Below, one piece after another: positions 51,506 to 60,632 of a DNA stretch of 64,000 bases. The DNA is from Pseudomonadaceae bacterium. GTDB taxonomy: Bacteria > Pseudomonadota > Gammaproteobacteria > Pseudomonadales > Azotimanducaceae. The stretch covers positions 372,001 through 436,000 of the forward strand of contig JANSXA010000002.1 of assembly GCA_024743175.1 (NCBI GenBank). The letters are read 5' to 3'. Every line of letters starts with the position of its first letter. Positions within the stretch are counted from its first letter, which is position 1. A program made the position numbers and the translations under genes. The notes below the pieces were generated by a model that saw only the letters and a list, made by a program, of their open reading frames with translations, was not told where the DNA came from and searched no databases.

Positions 51506-53380
51506 ATGAACACGATAGCTTTCGAAAATATTGATACCGAAGACCAGAAATACAGCGGTCTCTGGAAAATTACCGCCGGTGAGCGGCTGCGTTATCTGAC
51601 CGCAGTTTTTGCCATGGTGCTCACCAACATCTGCATGTTTGGCGCACCGATACTCGGTGGCAGCGCCATTGACGTATTGAACCAGCAGGATCTCGTTCAC
51701 GCGGATGCCTGGCTGGCTACCCTTGCAGACTGGATTTCAGGCGAAACCACTTTCACCAGCTATATCTGGGCAGCAGCTCTGGCAAGCATTGCGATTACCG
51801 CGCTGGGCGGTGTGTTCCTGTACGTACGCGGTCGCCTGGCTGCGGAAGCCTCCGAAAATATCGCTCGCCGGTTGCGCGAAGCGTTATATAACCGTTTGCA
51901 TCATGTTCAATCAGGATTTTACGATACCGCGGATACCGGCGACCTGGTGCAGCGGTGCAGTTCAGATGTAGAAACCCTGCGGGTTTTCCTGGTCAGTGAC
52001 GTCATCGAAATTGGCCGCGCCATCATGCTGATTGTCTGTGTAGTGCCCATCCTGTTTTCGATCCACGTAGAACTGGCTTTCTGGTCTCTGTGCATGATTC
52101 CGTTCCTGATTGTTGGCGCCTACGTCTTTTTCAGCAAAGTTAAAGATGTGTTTGAAATGACTGATGAATCCGAAGGCGCTATGACGGCTACCCTGCAGGA
52201 GAATCTGACCGGGATTCGCGTGGTGCGCGCCTTTGCACGGCAGTCTCACGAGATCGAACGCTTCGGCGCACGCAATGCAGACTTCCGTAACAAGAACTTC
52301 CGCCTGATTCAGCTGATGTCAGCTTACTGGAGTATTTCGGACTTTTTCTCCATGAGTCAGTTAGGCATCGTGCTTCTGGCGGGTGGCTATTATGCGCTGG
52401 CCGGAACGCTGACGGTGGGTGACCTGTTCATCTACATGACGTGCCTGTCCATAGTGATCTGGCCCGTACGCCAGCTGGGACGCGTACTTACAGACACCGG
52501 TAAAGCGGTGATTGCTCTGGGCCGGGTCAATCATATTCTGCAGGCGCCTGAAGAGGCGACAGACTTCACCCCACCCAGCGGCCGCGCTCAGGGCATCATC
52601 AGTGCAAAAAATCTGACCTACGGCTATGGCGACGATGAACCGGTGTTACGCAATCTGTCGGTAGATATTGCGCAGGGAGAAACCCTCGCCATTGTGGGTC
52701 CGCCGGGTTCCGGCAAAACCAGTTTCATCCGTGCGTTGCTGCGTCTATACCCCTACAGCAGCGGCAGCTTAACTCTGGATGGTCGCGAGATTTCAGAACT
52801 GGATCGCTTCTGGCTGCGCGCGCAGATTGGTGTCGTGCTGCAGGATCCGTTTCTGTATTCAAGATCAATTAGTGACAACTTAGCCGTCGGCCGTCCAGGC
52901 GCGCCCCATGACGACATTGTTCGCGCCTGTGAGGAAGCGGCCATACACAGTTCCATTGAGGGTTTCCCCGGTGGTTTTGATGAAATGGTTGGTGAACGTG
53001 GCGTGACCTTGTCTGGTGGCCAGCGACAACGCCTGGCGTTGGCACGCGCCCTGCTTAAAGACCCGCCGGTGCTGGTTCTGGATGATTCCCTGTCAGCTGT
53101 GGATACCGGTACTGAAAAAGTGATTCTCGATGCCCTGCAGCAGCGTAAAGGCCGACAGACGACCATTATCATCGCGCATAGGTTGAGCTCTGTGATGCAT
53201 GCAGATCGCATCATGGTGCTGGAGGACGGTGAATGTGTGCAGATGGGGAGTCACGCCGAACTCGCCACTCAGCCCGGCAACTACCAGCGGCTGTGTGAAA
53301 TTCAGGGCGCTCTCGACGAGCAGATTCTGCAGGATGTTGATAACACCAGGACGGATACTCAGCAGTATCCCGAGGACTAA
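51506..53380 (+). CDS. ABC exporter half, degenerate ATPase site
   Basis: A 624-residue type IV ABC exporter with an N-terminal six-helix domain and a C-terminal nucleotide-binding domain. The Walker A motif is GPPGSGKTS near residue 397, the signature TLSGGQRQRLALARAL is near 501, and the H-loop is IIIAHRLSS. Walker B reads VLVLDDSLSAVD, with Asp where the catalytic Glu is expected. In heterodimeric exporters (TM287/288, BmrCD, TmrAB) one subunit has this loss. There is no peptidase C39 domain. The partner gene begins 3 bases after its stop. Likely a drug, lipid or peptide exporter; the substrate is unknown. Confidence 0.92.
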   Translation: MNTIAFENIDTEDQKYSGLWKITAGERLRYLTAVFAMVLTNICMFGAPILGGSAIDVLNQQDLVHADAWLATLADWISGETTFTSYIWAAALASIAITALGGVFLYVRGRLAAEASENIARRLREALYNRLHHVQSGFYDTADTGDLVQRCSSDVETLRVFLVSDVIEIGRAIMLIVCVVPILFSIHVELAFWSLCMIPFLIVGAYVFFSKVKDVFEMTDESEGAMTATLQENLTGIRVVRAFARQSHEIERFGARNADFRNKNFRLIQLMSAYWSISDFFSMSQLGIVLLAGGYYALAGTLTVGDLFIYMTCLSIVIWPVRQLGRVLTDTGKAVIALGRVNHILQAPEEATDFTPPSGRAQGIISAKNLTYGYGDDEPVLRNLSVDIAQGETLAIVGPPGSGKTSFIRALLRLYPYSSGSLTLDGREISELDRFWLRAQIGVVLQDPFLYSRSISDNLAVGRPGAPHDDIVRACEEAAIHSSIEGFPGGFDEMVGERGVTLSGGQRQRLALARALLKDPPVLVLDDSLSAVDTGTEKVILDALQQRKGRQTTIIIAHRLSSVMHADRIMVLEDGECVQMGSHAELATQPGNYQRLCEIQGALDEQILQDVDNTRTDTQQYPED

Positions 53381-53383
53381 GAG

Positions 53384-55276
53384 ATGTACGACGACGAAAA
53401 CTATGATGACGGATTTGATGAAGAGGCATTGGCTTCCCGCATTAACCTGGATCTGTGGAAAAAGCTCTGGAGCTACGCGGCACGTTACCCCACTGAACTG
53501 AAGTGGTTAGCAGCTTTCGCTTTCAGCACAGCGTTGATGGAAGTGGCTTATCCACTGCTGACCAAAGGTGTGGTAGACGCCGTTGATACACACCTGAAAG
53601 GTGGACCTGACCCTGTCCTGTGGATCTGGGGCGTCGGATACTTTGTCTGCACGGTGATTATCTGCTGCTCTATTGCGGGATTCATTTACATGGCAGGCAA
53701 AATTCGCACGCACATTGCCCATGACATTCGTGAAGACGGCTTTGCTAATCTGCAGCGTCTGAGCTTCAGCTTTTACGACTACCGTCCCGTGGGTTGGCTG
53801 ATGGCGCGTATGACATCAGACTCAGAACGCCTCTCCAACATTCTTGCCTGGGGATTTCTCGACCTGGTCTGGGGTTTCACCATGATGCTGGGTATTGCTG
53901 TGGCTATGTTTGTTATGGACTGGCAGCTGGCTCTCGTGGTGTTCTCCGTGTTGCCGTTCCTGGCATGGATTTCCGCGCGTTTCCAACGCCGGATCCTGAA
54001 AAGCGCGCGCATGGTGCGAGCCACCAACTCCCGTATCACCGGCAGTTTCAACGAAGCCATCATGGGTGTGATGACCAGCAAAGCGTTTGTTCGGGAAGCA
54101 GCCAATCAGAAAGATTTCACCAGGCTGACCGATCGTATGAACGAAGCTTCTGTGACTAACCTGCGGCACGCGGCGGTGTATCTGCCCATTGTCATTACCA
54201 TGGCAAGCCTGGCTACCGGACTTGCTCTTGCAGTGGGTGGTATGAGCATGATCGCCAATACCATGGCCGTCAGCACGCTGATTGCGTTCATGGCCTATAC
54301 CCGTCATTTCTTTGATCCTATTGAACAACTGGGACACTGGTTTGCCGAGATGCAGATGGCACAGGCCTCCGCAGAGCGGATCCTGAGCCTGATAGAAGCC
54401 GAACCTGCGATTGCTGATACGGACGACGTGCTGGCTGCCATGGCAGTTCAATCTCAGAATCAAACCGAGGGTGGTACCTTTGCAGCCGACGGCGGTCAGC
54501 AACTGATCAATCAGCTGACGCTTAAAAATGTGAGTTTTGCTTATGACCCCGCCAAGCCGGTACTGGACAAAATTGACCTGACCGTAAACAGAGGTGAAAC
54601 CATTGCCATCGTGGGTCCAACAGGCGGCGGTAAAAGCACTCTGGTGAACGTGATCTGCCGTTTTTACGAACCTACCGGCGGCCAGGTGCTGATTGATGGT
54701 CTGGATTACCGACAGCGCAGCCTGCACTGGCTGCAATCGAATATCGGTATGGTACTGCAGAATGCACACGTTTTTTCGGGTTCGATCATGGAGAACATCC
54801 GTTACGGCCGCCTTGAGGCAACTGATGAGGAAGTGATCGAAGCTGCCAAAATTGCAGGCGCACATGAATTTATCAGTGCTTTCCCTGACGGATACGCCAG
54901 TGACGCCGGCGAGGCCGGCAGCCGTTTATCTGCCGGTCAGAAACAGCTGGTCTCTTTTGCACGCGCAGTGTTGGCCGACCCACAGATTCTGGTGATGGAT
55001 GAAGCGACGTCTTCAGTTGATACAGAAACTGAACGGCGCATACAACAAGGCATGCAACGTGTGCTTGCGGGTCGCATCGCGTTCATAATCGCGCACCGAT
55101 TGTCGACCATTCGCGGCGCAGATCGCATCATTGTGATTGAAGACGGGCAAATCGCGGAACAGGGTAGCCACCATGAACTGATGGCCGCTCGCGGACACTA
55201 CTACAACCTGTATCGGCAACAGTCTCTGCAGGAATCAAGCCGGCAATTACAGGATGCGTCCGCACCCGGCACTTAA
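53384..55276 (+). CDS. ABC exporter half, catalytic Glu present
   Basis: A 630-residue ABC exporter subunit, partner of the preceding gene. It has six transmembrane helices, then Walker A GPTGGGKST near residue 410, signature RLSAGQKQLVSFARAV near 514 (LSAGQ, not LSGGQ), Walker B ILVMDEATSSVD with the catalytic Glu, and H-loop IIAHRLST. Between membrane and ATPase domains is an insert of about 30 residues rich in Gln and Gly (after residue 360). The pair thus makes one consensus and one degenerate ATP site. Its last 4 bases overlap the convergent alpha/beta hydrolase gene. Confidence 0.92.
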   Translation: MYDDENYDDGFDEEALASRINLDLWKKLWSYAARYPTELKWLAAFAFSTALMEVAYPLLTKGVVDAVDTHLKGGPDPVLWIWGVGYFVCTVIICCSIAGFIYMAGKIRTHIAHDIREDGFANLQRLSFSFYDYRPVGWLMARMTSDSERLSNILAWGFLDLVWGFTMMLGIAVAMFVMDWQLALVVFSVLPFLAWISARFQRRILKSARMVRATNSRITGSFNEAIMGVMTSKAFVREAANQKDFTRLTDRMNEASVTNLRHAAVYLPIVITMASLATGLALAVGGMSMIANTMAVSTLIAFMAYTRHFFDPIEQLGHWFAEMQMAQASAERILSLIEAEPAIADTDDVLAAMAVQSQNQTEGGTFAADGGQQLINQLTLKNVSFAYDPAKPVLDKIDLTVNRGETIAIVGPTGGGKSTLVNVICRFYEPTGGQVLIDGLDYRQRSLHWLQSNIGMVLQNAHVFSGSIMENIRYGRLEATDEEVIEAAKIAGAHEFISAFPDGYASDAGEAGSRLSAGQKQLVSFARAVLADPQILVMDEATSSVDTETERRIQQGMQRVLAGRIAFIIAHRLSTIRGADRIIVIEDGQIAEQGSHHELMAARGHYYNLYRQQSLQESSRQLQDASAPGT

Positions 55277-57507
55277 TTCAGGCCTGGGTTAAGTGCGATG
55301 TTGTCGAGCCAGAGACTGCCCTCGGGCGTGCGGTCAAATTGGAACCGCACCTCGACAATCTGGCTGGCATCAAGAGCCGGATTCTGGCGGGCAAATTCCT
55401 GCAAGGGGAACCTGTAACGCTGCATGACCACTTCGCTGTCCGCATCGCTGTTAAACATCGCGTGTTTGTAGAGTACCGGCTGAACCTGAGGCAGCAGCAC
55501 CCTGCGCTTGGACAGTGGCAGATGTGCTGTGTGCCCTGCCCTGTCACGGACAAGCAGAGTCAGATCTATGACCTCAGGTGATTCATAATCCTGCAGATCC
55601 CCGGGTGTGCTTTCACTCATGGCAAGATCAAACGTCAACGCGTCTCCGGACCTGACAAGCACAGCGTCTTCAAACAACACGCTGTACGCAGGCGCTTTAC
55701 TATCAGTTGCACCTTGATCAGACCACCCCAACAATACCGATGCGCTGTCTGTGTCACGCCACTTGAGATCAACGACCGCCTCACGCCACAGACTCAGAGC
55801 CTGAGCAGAAAGCGTTACACCAGGAGCTGTACCGCTGGAAACGTCTGCATCCTCTTCAAAGTTCGCCAGTGGTCGATCTGCTGCGCTTTGATATTGCGAA
55901 AGAAACCGGACAGACTCGGGCAGGCGCTGCGCAGCACGATGTGGATCCGCCAGAAATGCCTGGTATTGAGTATTACCAAAGATCACCGACTCTATGAATG
56001 CTGCAAACAGAGTTTGCGCCACCTGTCGCTGCAGGGTGCCATCGATAAGCGGGTGGCGATTCAGCAGCCAGTTAAATGGCGTCGGCGAATCCACCGCGCC
56101 CCACCCCGTATTAAACTGGCCGTGGTTGGCACCAATCAGATAAAAGCCGGCTTTAAAACAATCGACACAAGTATCAAAGGTGAGTCGATTAAAGGTCGCG
56201 GAACCGGCAAAAGCGGTGACGTCACTGTCATGACTGCCATGAATCACCAGGTAGTTCACATCCTGCATAACAGTTGCACGACCGCGCGGGTTGTACTGGT
56301 GGTCAACAGGTGCGATCGCTATCACCCCACGCAGACCAAAGTTGTAATCAAATGCCAGAGTAGCATCGTCAGGGTAGGCGGGTAATCGATTGAAAACCGC
56401 AGCTTCAGACACTGCTTCGCCGCCACGTGAGTGACCAATCAGAACCACCCTGTCTAGATCCGCTCTGGCAAACAGCTCATGAGTTGGGTCTTTCGACCAG
56501 GAACGCCACTGCTTCAGATGTTCCAGCAGCAGCCAGCCACGCGCGTCGTTTTCTTTTTCAAGCCCGCCATCAAACAGGTTGAGGCTGTTGCTGATAGAGG
56601 AATTCAGCATATTCTGATCCACCGATACCGCGATCAGACCTCGACGAGCGAACATCTCCCCTAAGTAGGCGTAGCCATCGTCTGAATAATCTTCCATCGA
56701 ATGATTGCCGTGCACAATCAGCACGATCGGCAGCGGTCCCTCAGCGTCTGGTAGCCAGACCGTACCTCGCAGGGGCAATGTATCTGGGTCTGTATTCCAG
56801 AATCCGCTACGCGCCCAGCCCGCAAGGCCCTCCCAGCCATCAAGGAGCTTGCTGGCATCCACAGATTCAGTTTTGTATCGAACCTTGTCACCAAACGCCG
56901 ATCGATGTGAGTCCGTGCCCGGACCATAAGTAAATTGAGTGAAGCTGTGTTCAGCGTTTGTTGCGGCGGCAATCTGCAGGGATTCATCAACCATGGGCTG
57001 CCAGCGAATATCTTCGTCTACCGACCAGCCATCCAGTGCCAGGGCAAGCGCGAAAGCCAATAGGACGGCAATACCAAAACTGCCAGAGGTGACCCTTTTC
57101 CAGGCCGACGCTTCTGTCGACGCGCTTAACGCATATCCCAGCGCTGCTACACAGACACCTGACAAAGCAGCAAGCGCCAGAAAAAGCGGGCCGAGGAAAA
57201 AGAACGGAAACGTAAATACAGCGACAAACAGCAGGCAGGCCCACAACATGGGCTTTGAAAAAGCGCCTAAAAAGCGCACGCTGACCAGGGCAAGCCCTGC
57301 GCCTGAAACTATCGAAACAGCCAGCAACAACAGCGCCAGCAGGTTATAGCGGGTTGGCGCCCCCATCCAGAAGAGCAACAGCACAGCCATCAGGGACAAC
57401 CAGGCTGCGATGTGCACAGCCCGCGCTATACCCTGCGCGGCAAATGGACCCACCAGCAGCTTTCGGCTCCAGCCCGCAAGTTTCGACTTAATGTTCTGCC
57501 AGGTCAC
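55273..57507 (-). CDS. Membrane-anchored alpha/beta hydrolase
   Basis: A 744-residue protein. The first 165 residues hold about five hydrophobic segments (HIAAWLSLMAVLLLFW, LLALLLLAVSIVSGAGLAL, ACLLFVAVFTFPFFFLGPL). The rest is an alpha/beta hydrolase with IVLIVHGNHSMEDYSDDGYA, nucleophile elbow IGHSRGGEAVS, acid region VIHGSHDSDV and His in IGANHGQFN, followed by a beta-rich tail of about 200 residues. The hydrolase is probably periplasmic. Starts with GTG. Overlaps the ABC exporter by 4 bases at its end. Substrate unknown. Confidence 0.82.
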   Translation of the reverse strand: MTWQNIKSKLAGWSRKLLVGPFAAQGIARAVHIAAWLSLMAVLLLFWMGAPTRYNLLALLLLAVSIVSGAGLALVSVRFLGAFSKPMLWACLLFVAVFTFPFFFLGPLFLALAALSGVCVAALGYALSASTEASAWKRVTSGSFGIAVLLAFALALALDGWSVDEDIRWQPMVDESLQIAAATNAEHSFTQFTYGPGTDSHRSAFGDKVRYKTESVDASKLLDGWEGLAGWARSGFWNTDPDTLPLRGTVWLPDAEGPLPIVLIVHGNHSMEDYSDDGYAYLGEMFARRGLIAVSVDQNMLNSSISNSLNLFDGGLEKENDARGWLLLEHLKQWRSWSKDPTHELFARADLDRVVLIGHSRGGEAVSEAAVFNRLPAYPDDATLAFDYNFGLRGVIAIAPVDHQYNPRGRATVMQDVNYLVIHGSHDSDVTAFAGSATFNRLTFDTCVDCFKAGFYLIGANHGQFNTGWGAVDSPTPFNWLLNRHPLIDGTLQRQVAQTLFAAFIESVIFGNTQYQAFLADPHRAAQRLPESVRFLSQYQSAADRPLANFEEDADVSSGTAPGVTLSAQALSLWREAVVDLKWRDTDSASVLLGWSDQGATDSKAPAYSVLFEDAVLVRSGDALTFDLAMSESTPGDLQDYESPEVIDLTLLVRDRAGHTAHLPLSKRRVLLPQVQPVLYKHAMFNSDADSEVVMQRYRFPLQEFARQNPALDASQIVEVRFQFDRTPEGSLWLDNIALNPGLN

Positions 57508-57566
57508 TTTTGAGCATCCGCTGCTGTTTATCGTCGGACCACTATAGTCGGAACTCGACGGCGTGT

Positions 57567-58532
57567 TTAACCTCGAGTGGCGATAAATGACCAGAGATTA
57601 TCTGCACCCACAGCGGCCAGATGGTTACCCAGCACCTGTTGCCAGTGAAACTCATTACCAAACTCATCGCGCCAGGCCCAGGCCCGGCGACTGAAGTGGT
57701 GTAAACGATGTTCATGGGTGAATCCCATGGCACCATGAATCTGGTGAATCTGCTCCGCTGCAACAGTCACGGCTTCGCCAATGCGCGCCTTACTTGCAGC
57801 CACTTCAGGTATAAAACGCTCGCTCTGCAAACCGTCTACGCCGGCATCAGCCGCTCGCCGCGCAGCGGCAACCTCACTGGCTACAATGGCCAGCGCATGT
57901 TGAATGGCTTGAAACTTCGATATAGGGCGCCCGAACTGGGTGCGCTCCATCGCGAAGGTGATACCCAGGTCTAACAAGGTCTGCAACGCGCCTGCCATCA
58001 GATTGCTGCGTGTCAGAGCCAGCTGAGCGAATGGATCTAAACCGACATCAACCGTCGGTGCATCATCAGGCAAAGCAATGGTATCTCTGGGCTCACCCGC
58101 CAGATTGACTCGCTGCTCAACGACAGCTGGCTGCTCGACTACAAACACCACATCACTGTCTAGCTGGACACCAACAACTTTGTCTGCTTTTCGCCCCCAG
58201 GGCACGTCGATGATCTGCCCGTTATTGACCACGCCAACAGAATAGAGGCCTTCACCGGGTTCCAGCCAGCAATTGACAAGGAGCGTTTCCGCTATCGGCA
58301 GCGGCACCGCAAAACGCCCGCACTGCATGATGAACGCATACATCTCTTCGGCGGTGGTACCGCTGCCAGAGGTTCCCAACTGATTGAAGCCGTTAGCAAC
58401 AATCTGTTGCCAGAGGTTCTCCGCAAAAACCCCCGCCTCAGCCTGATCCAGCAGCTTTTTGTCGCAGTGGTCGCTGAAAATTTTCTCGCCGCTGTCAAGG
58501 ATCAGCTGCAGGGTTGATTGTGTTTCACTCAT
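57567..58532 (-). CDS. Acyl-CoA dehydrogenase (second subunit-like)
   Basis: A 321-residue acyl-CoA dehydrogenase-fold protein, shorter than the usual 380. The C-terminal half is clear (MERTQFGRPISKFQAIQHAL, QIHGAMGFTHEHRLHHF), but the middle FAD-binding beta domain is reduced, with no GTK-W motif. It starts on the stop of the upstream dehydrogenase with one base overlap (TAATG). Paired short and long dehydrogenases that form heterotetramers are known from actinobacterial steroid side-chain degradation. A similar arrangement is likely here. The substrate is unknown. Confidence 0.85.
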   Translation of the reverse strand: MSETQSTLQLILDSGEKIFSDHCDKKLLDQAEAGVFAENLWQQIVANGFNQLGTSGSGTTAEEMYAFIMQCGRFAVPLPIAETLLVNCWLEPGEGLYSVGVVNNGQIIDVPWGRKADKVVGVQLDSDVVFVVEQPAVVEQRVNLAGEPRDTIALPDDAPTVDVGLDPFAQLALTRSNLMAGALQTLLDLGITFAMERTQFGRPISKFQAIQHALAIVASEVAAARRAADAGVDGLQSERFIPEVAASKARIGEAVTVAAEQIHQIHGAMGFTHEHRLHHFSRRAWAWRDEFGNEFHWQQVLGNHLAAVGADNLWSFIATRG

Positions 58533-59662
58533 TATCGCAATCCCAGTCCACGCGCGATCACTCCGCGCAGTATTTCCCGGGTGCCTCCGCGCAGGGTAAA
58601 GGAAGGTGACAGCAGCAACGTTTCTTCAAAGGTTTCCCGAAAGGCGCCACGCGATGCGCCGATGGGTGCTGCCAGTCGGGCGATTTCAGGCAATACTTTT
58701 TCAAAATTATTGCCCAGCTCTTTCACCAGAGCCGCTTCTACAACAACGTCTTTAGAGTTCTCTAACATACCCGCGACAGATATCGACATCCGACGCATGG
58801 TCATGATGTGTGCGGCAATGCGACCAATTGCAGCGGCCTCGTGGGGTGCCGGATGCTGACCGCATGCTCGCACCAGTTCAACAAAGACTCGAAAAGCAGA
58901 TAGAAACCGCTCTGGACCAGAACGTTCATAAGCCAGCTCAGAGGTCACCTGCGCCCAGCCGTTGCCGGGTTCACCCACAATCCGATCTGCGGGCACCATG
59001 ACATCTTCAAACACGACCTCATTAAAGTCTTCACCACCGGCCATGTTTGCAATCGGACGAACCTGAGCGCCATCGTTTTTCAGGTCAACAATAATCTGAG
59101 ACAAACCCGCGTGGCGGTTCTCTGAAGCGGCTTCGGTACGGACCAGGCAGATGATGTAGTGATTACGATGGGCGTCTGTGGTCCAGATCTTGGTGCCGTT
59201 GATGCGATACTCATCACCTTCTTTAATCGCAGTGGTACGCACTGAGGCCAGGTCGGAACCGGTATCGGGCTCACTCATGCCAATTGAGAAGAAGGCTTCA
59301 CCGCGCACAATCTGCGGCAGGTATGTCTGGCGCTGTGCTTCAGTGCCAAATCGCAACAGTAAAGGGCCGCTCTGACGGTCCGCAATCCAGTGCGCACTTA
59401 CCGGCGCGCCCGCTGCCAGTATTTCTTCGGTGACCACATAGCGTTCAAAAAATGTTCGCTCACCACCGCCATACTGTTTTGGCCAGTTCATGCCGATCCA
59501 ACCCCTCTCGCCCAGTTTGCGGCTGAATTCTGCGTCATGACCGGTGACAAAGTCAGAATTCGGTTTTGGGAAATGTGCCTGGTTTTCGGCAAGAAACCCA
59601 CGGACGTCAGCGCGCAGAGTTTCCGTGTCTACATCGAGACTGACACGATCAAATTGCAACAT
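58532..59662 (-). CDS. Acyl-CoA dehydrogenase
   Basis: A roughly 376-residue acyl-CoA dehydrogenase with a normal FAD-binding domain (FFSIGMSEPDTGSDLASVRT, INGTKIWTTDAH) and a helical C-terminus ending FTLRGGTREILRGVIARGLG. ATG 59662 (MLQFDRVSLDV) is chosen: the frame is open to 59767, but the added 35 residues fit no family member and would overlap the divergent gene. It is coupled to the shorter dehydrogenase downstream by one-base overlap. Together they probably oxidise one bulky or branched acyl-CoA. Confidence 0.9.
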   Translation of the reverse strand: MLQFDRVSLDVDTETLRADVRGFLAENQAHFPKPNSDFVTGHDAEFSRKLGERGWIGMNWPKQYGGGERTFFERYVVTEEILAAGAPVSAHWIADRQSGPLLLRFGTEAQRQTYLPQIVRGEAFFSIGMSEPDTGSDLASVRTTAIKEGDEYRINGTKIWTTDAHRNHYIICLVRTEAASENRHAGLSQIIVDLKNDGAQVRPIANMAGGEDFNEVVFEDVMVPADRIVGEPGNGWAQVTSELAYERSGPERFLSAFRVFVELVRACGQHPAPHEAAAIGRIAAHIMTMRRMSISVAGMLENSKDVVVEAALVKELGNNFEKVLPEIARLAAPIGASRGAFRETFEETLLLSPSFTLRGGTREILRGVIARGLGLR

Positions 59663-59728
59663 AGTGATACAAACATCGACTGAAAATGGGCCACAACCGT
59701 AATGCCCTGGGCCGCCAGATGCAATAAT

Positions 59729-60163
59729 ATGAGGTCTGACAAAGCAGCCGGCAGTAACGTGGATCAAGACCAGCTTCTCGAAAAATTTCAGGACGTTTTC
59801 ACCGATATTCGCGAGCGCTCGTCAGTGGTCGGCCGCTTTATCGATCGCGATCTGTATAGGGTCTACATCGCAACGCTGTGGTCAAACGTCGTGCTCTCGC
59901 CTGATGAAGTAGGGCTGGAAGAGGCTGATCTTGAGCTGCTGCACGATATTCTGATTACTGAAATCAACGACGCTATCGGGCCCAACGAAACGCTGCACAC
60001 GTTGTTTAAATTCATCAGTGGCAAGGACGGTGAGCGGGCCATGGGTGAGGCCCGGCTGACCCAGTCACACAAAGATCTGCTGACTTACTTTGCCAGTATG
60101 ATTCTCGATCCTGAGGGCCACAAAAAATTCATGCAGGACATTCGCGAGCGTCAGAAGCACTGA
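59729..60163 (+). CDS. Hypothetical protein, unrecognised
   Basis: About 144 residues, soluble, mostly helical by pattern, acidic and without Cys. The recognisable stretches are RSSVVGRFIDRDLYRVYIAT, EADLELLHDILITEINDAIG and KDLLTYFASMILDPEGHKKF. I do not recognise a family. ATG 59702 is an alternative start. It is divergent from the acyl-CoA dehydrogenase gene and ends 20 bases before the convergent YjbQ-family gene. Confidence 0.6.
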   Translation: MRSDKAAGSNVDQDQLLEKFQDVFTDIRERSSVVGRFIDRDLYRVYIATLWSNVVLSPDEVGLEEADLELLHDILITEINDAIGPNETLHTLFKFISGKDGERAMGEARLTQSHKDLLTYFASMILDPEGHKKFMQDIRERQKH

Positions 60164-60183
60164 GCGCAGACCGCCCCAGACAG

Positions 60184-60603
60184 TTAACCCAGCACGTTTA
60201 CAATAATCTGACGGGGACCGGGACGGTGACGGTGTTCCCACAGAAAAATGCCCTGCCACGTGCCCAATGCCAACTCTCCCTCTAACAGAGGTATCGATAC
60301 ACTGGTCGCAGTCAGCGCCGACTTGATGTGCGCCGGCATGTCATCAGGACCTTCCTGGGTATGGGTATAGAGACTTTCATCCTCCGGTACCGCCCGGTGC
60401 ATCCAATGCTGCAGATCCGCCAGCACCTGGGGATCTGCGTTCTCCTGAATCAGCAAGCTAGCTGACGTATGCCGGATATAAAGTGTGACCAATCCCTCAC
60501 GCGGGCGAGAACCAGGTAACAGAGCCTGCACTTTGTGCGTGATGTCATAGAGGCCCTGGCCTTCGACAGTTAAGTTGAGAATGGCGTTCAAGGATGGCTC
60601 CAA
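60184..60603 (-). CDS. YjbQ-family protein (UPF0047)
   Basis: A 139-residue protein that matches the YjbQ/UPF0047 family nearly end to end: LVTLYIRHTSASLLIQENAD, DMPAHIKSALTATSVSIPL and LGTWQGIFLWEHRHRPGPR. The conserved His and Glu residues in the three blocks form the presumed metal site. E. coli YjbQ has weak thiamine phosphate synthase activity; the true role is unclear. No ATG is available near the start, so TTG 60603 is used, and the start is uncertain. It is divergent from the PAS/GGDEF/EAL gene, 29 bases apart. Confidence 0.85.
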   Translation of the reverse strand: MEPSLNAILNLTVEGQGLYDITHKVQALLPGSRPREGLVTLYIRHTSASLLIQENADPQVLADLQHWMHRAVPEDESLYTHTQEGPDDMPAHIKSALTATSVSIPLLEGELALGTWQGIFLWEHRHRPGPRQIIVNVLG

Positions 60604-60632
60604 AACTGCGCTATGCGTGGGCTAGTAATGAT

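Noticed and set aside
53822-54865. Long minus-strand ORF (347 codons) inside the second ABC exporter gene.
   Set aside because: It is antisense to a well-conserved ABC membrane and ATPase region. Its translation is rich in His and Cys with no domain.
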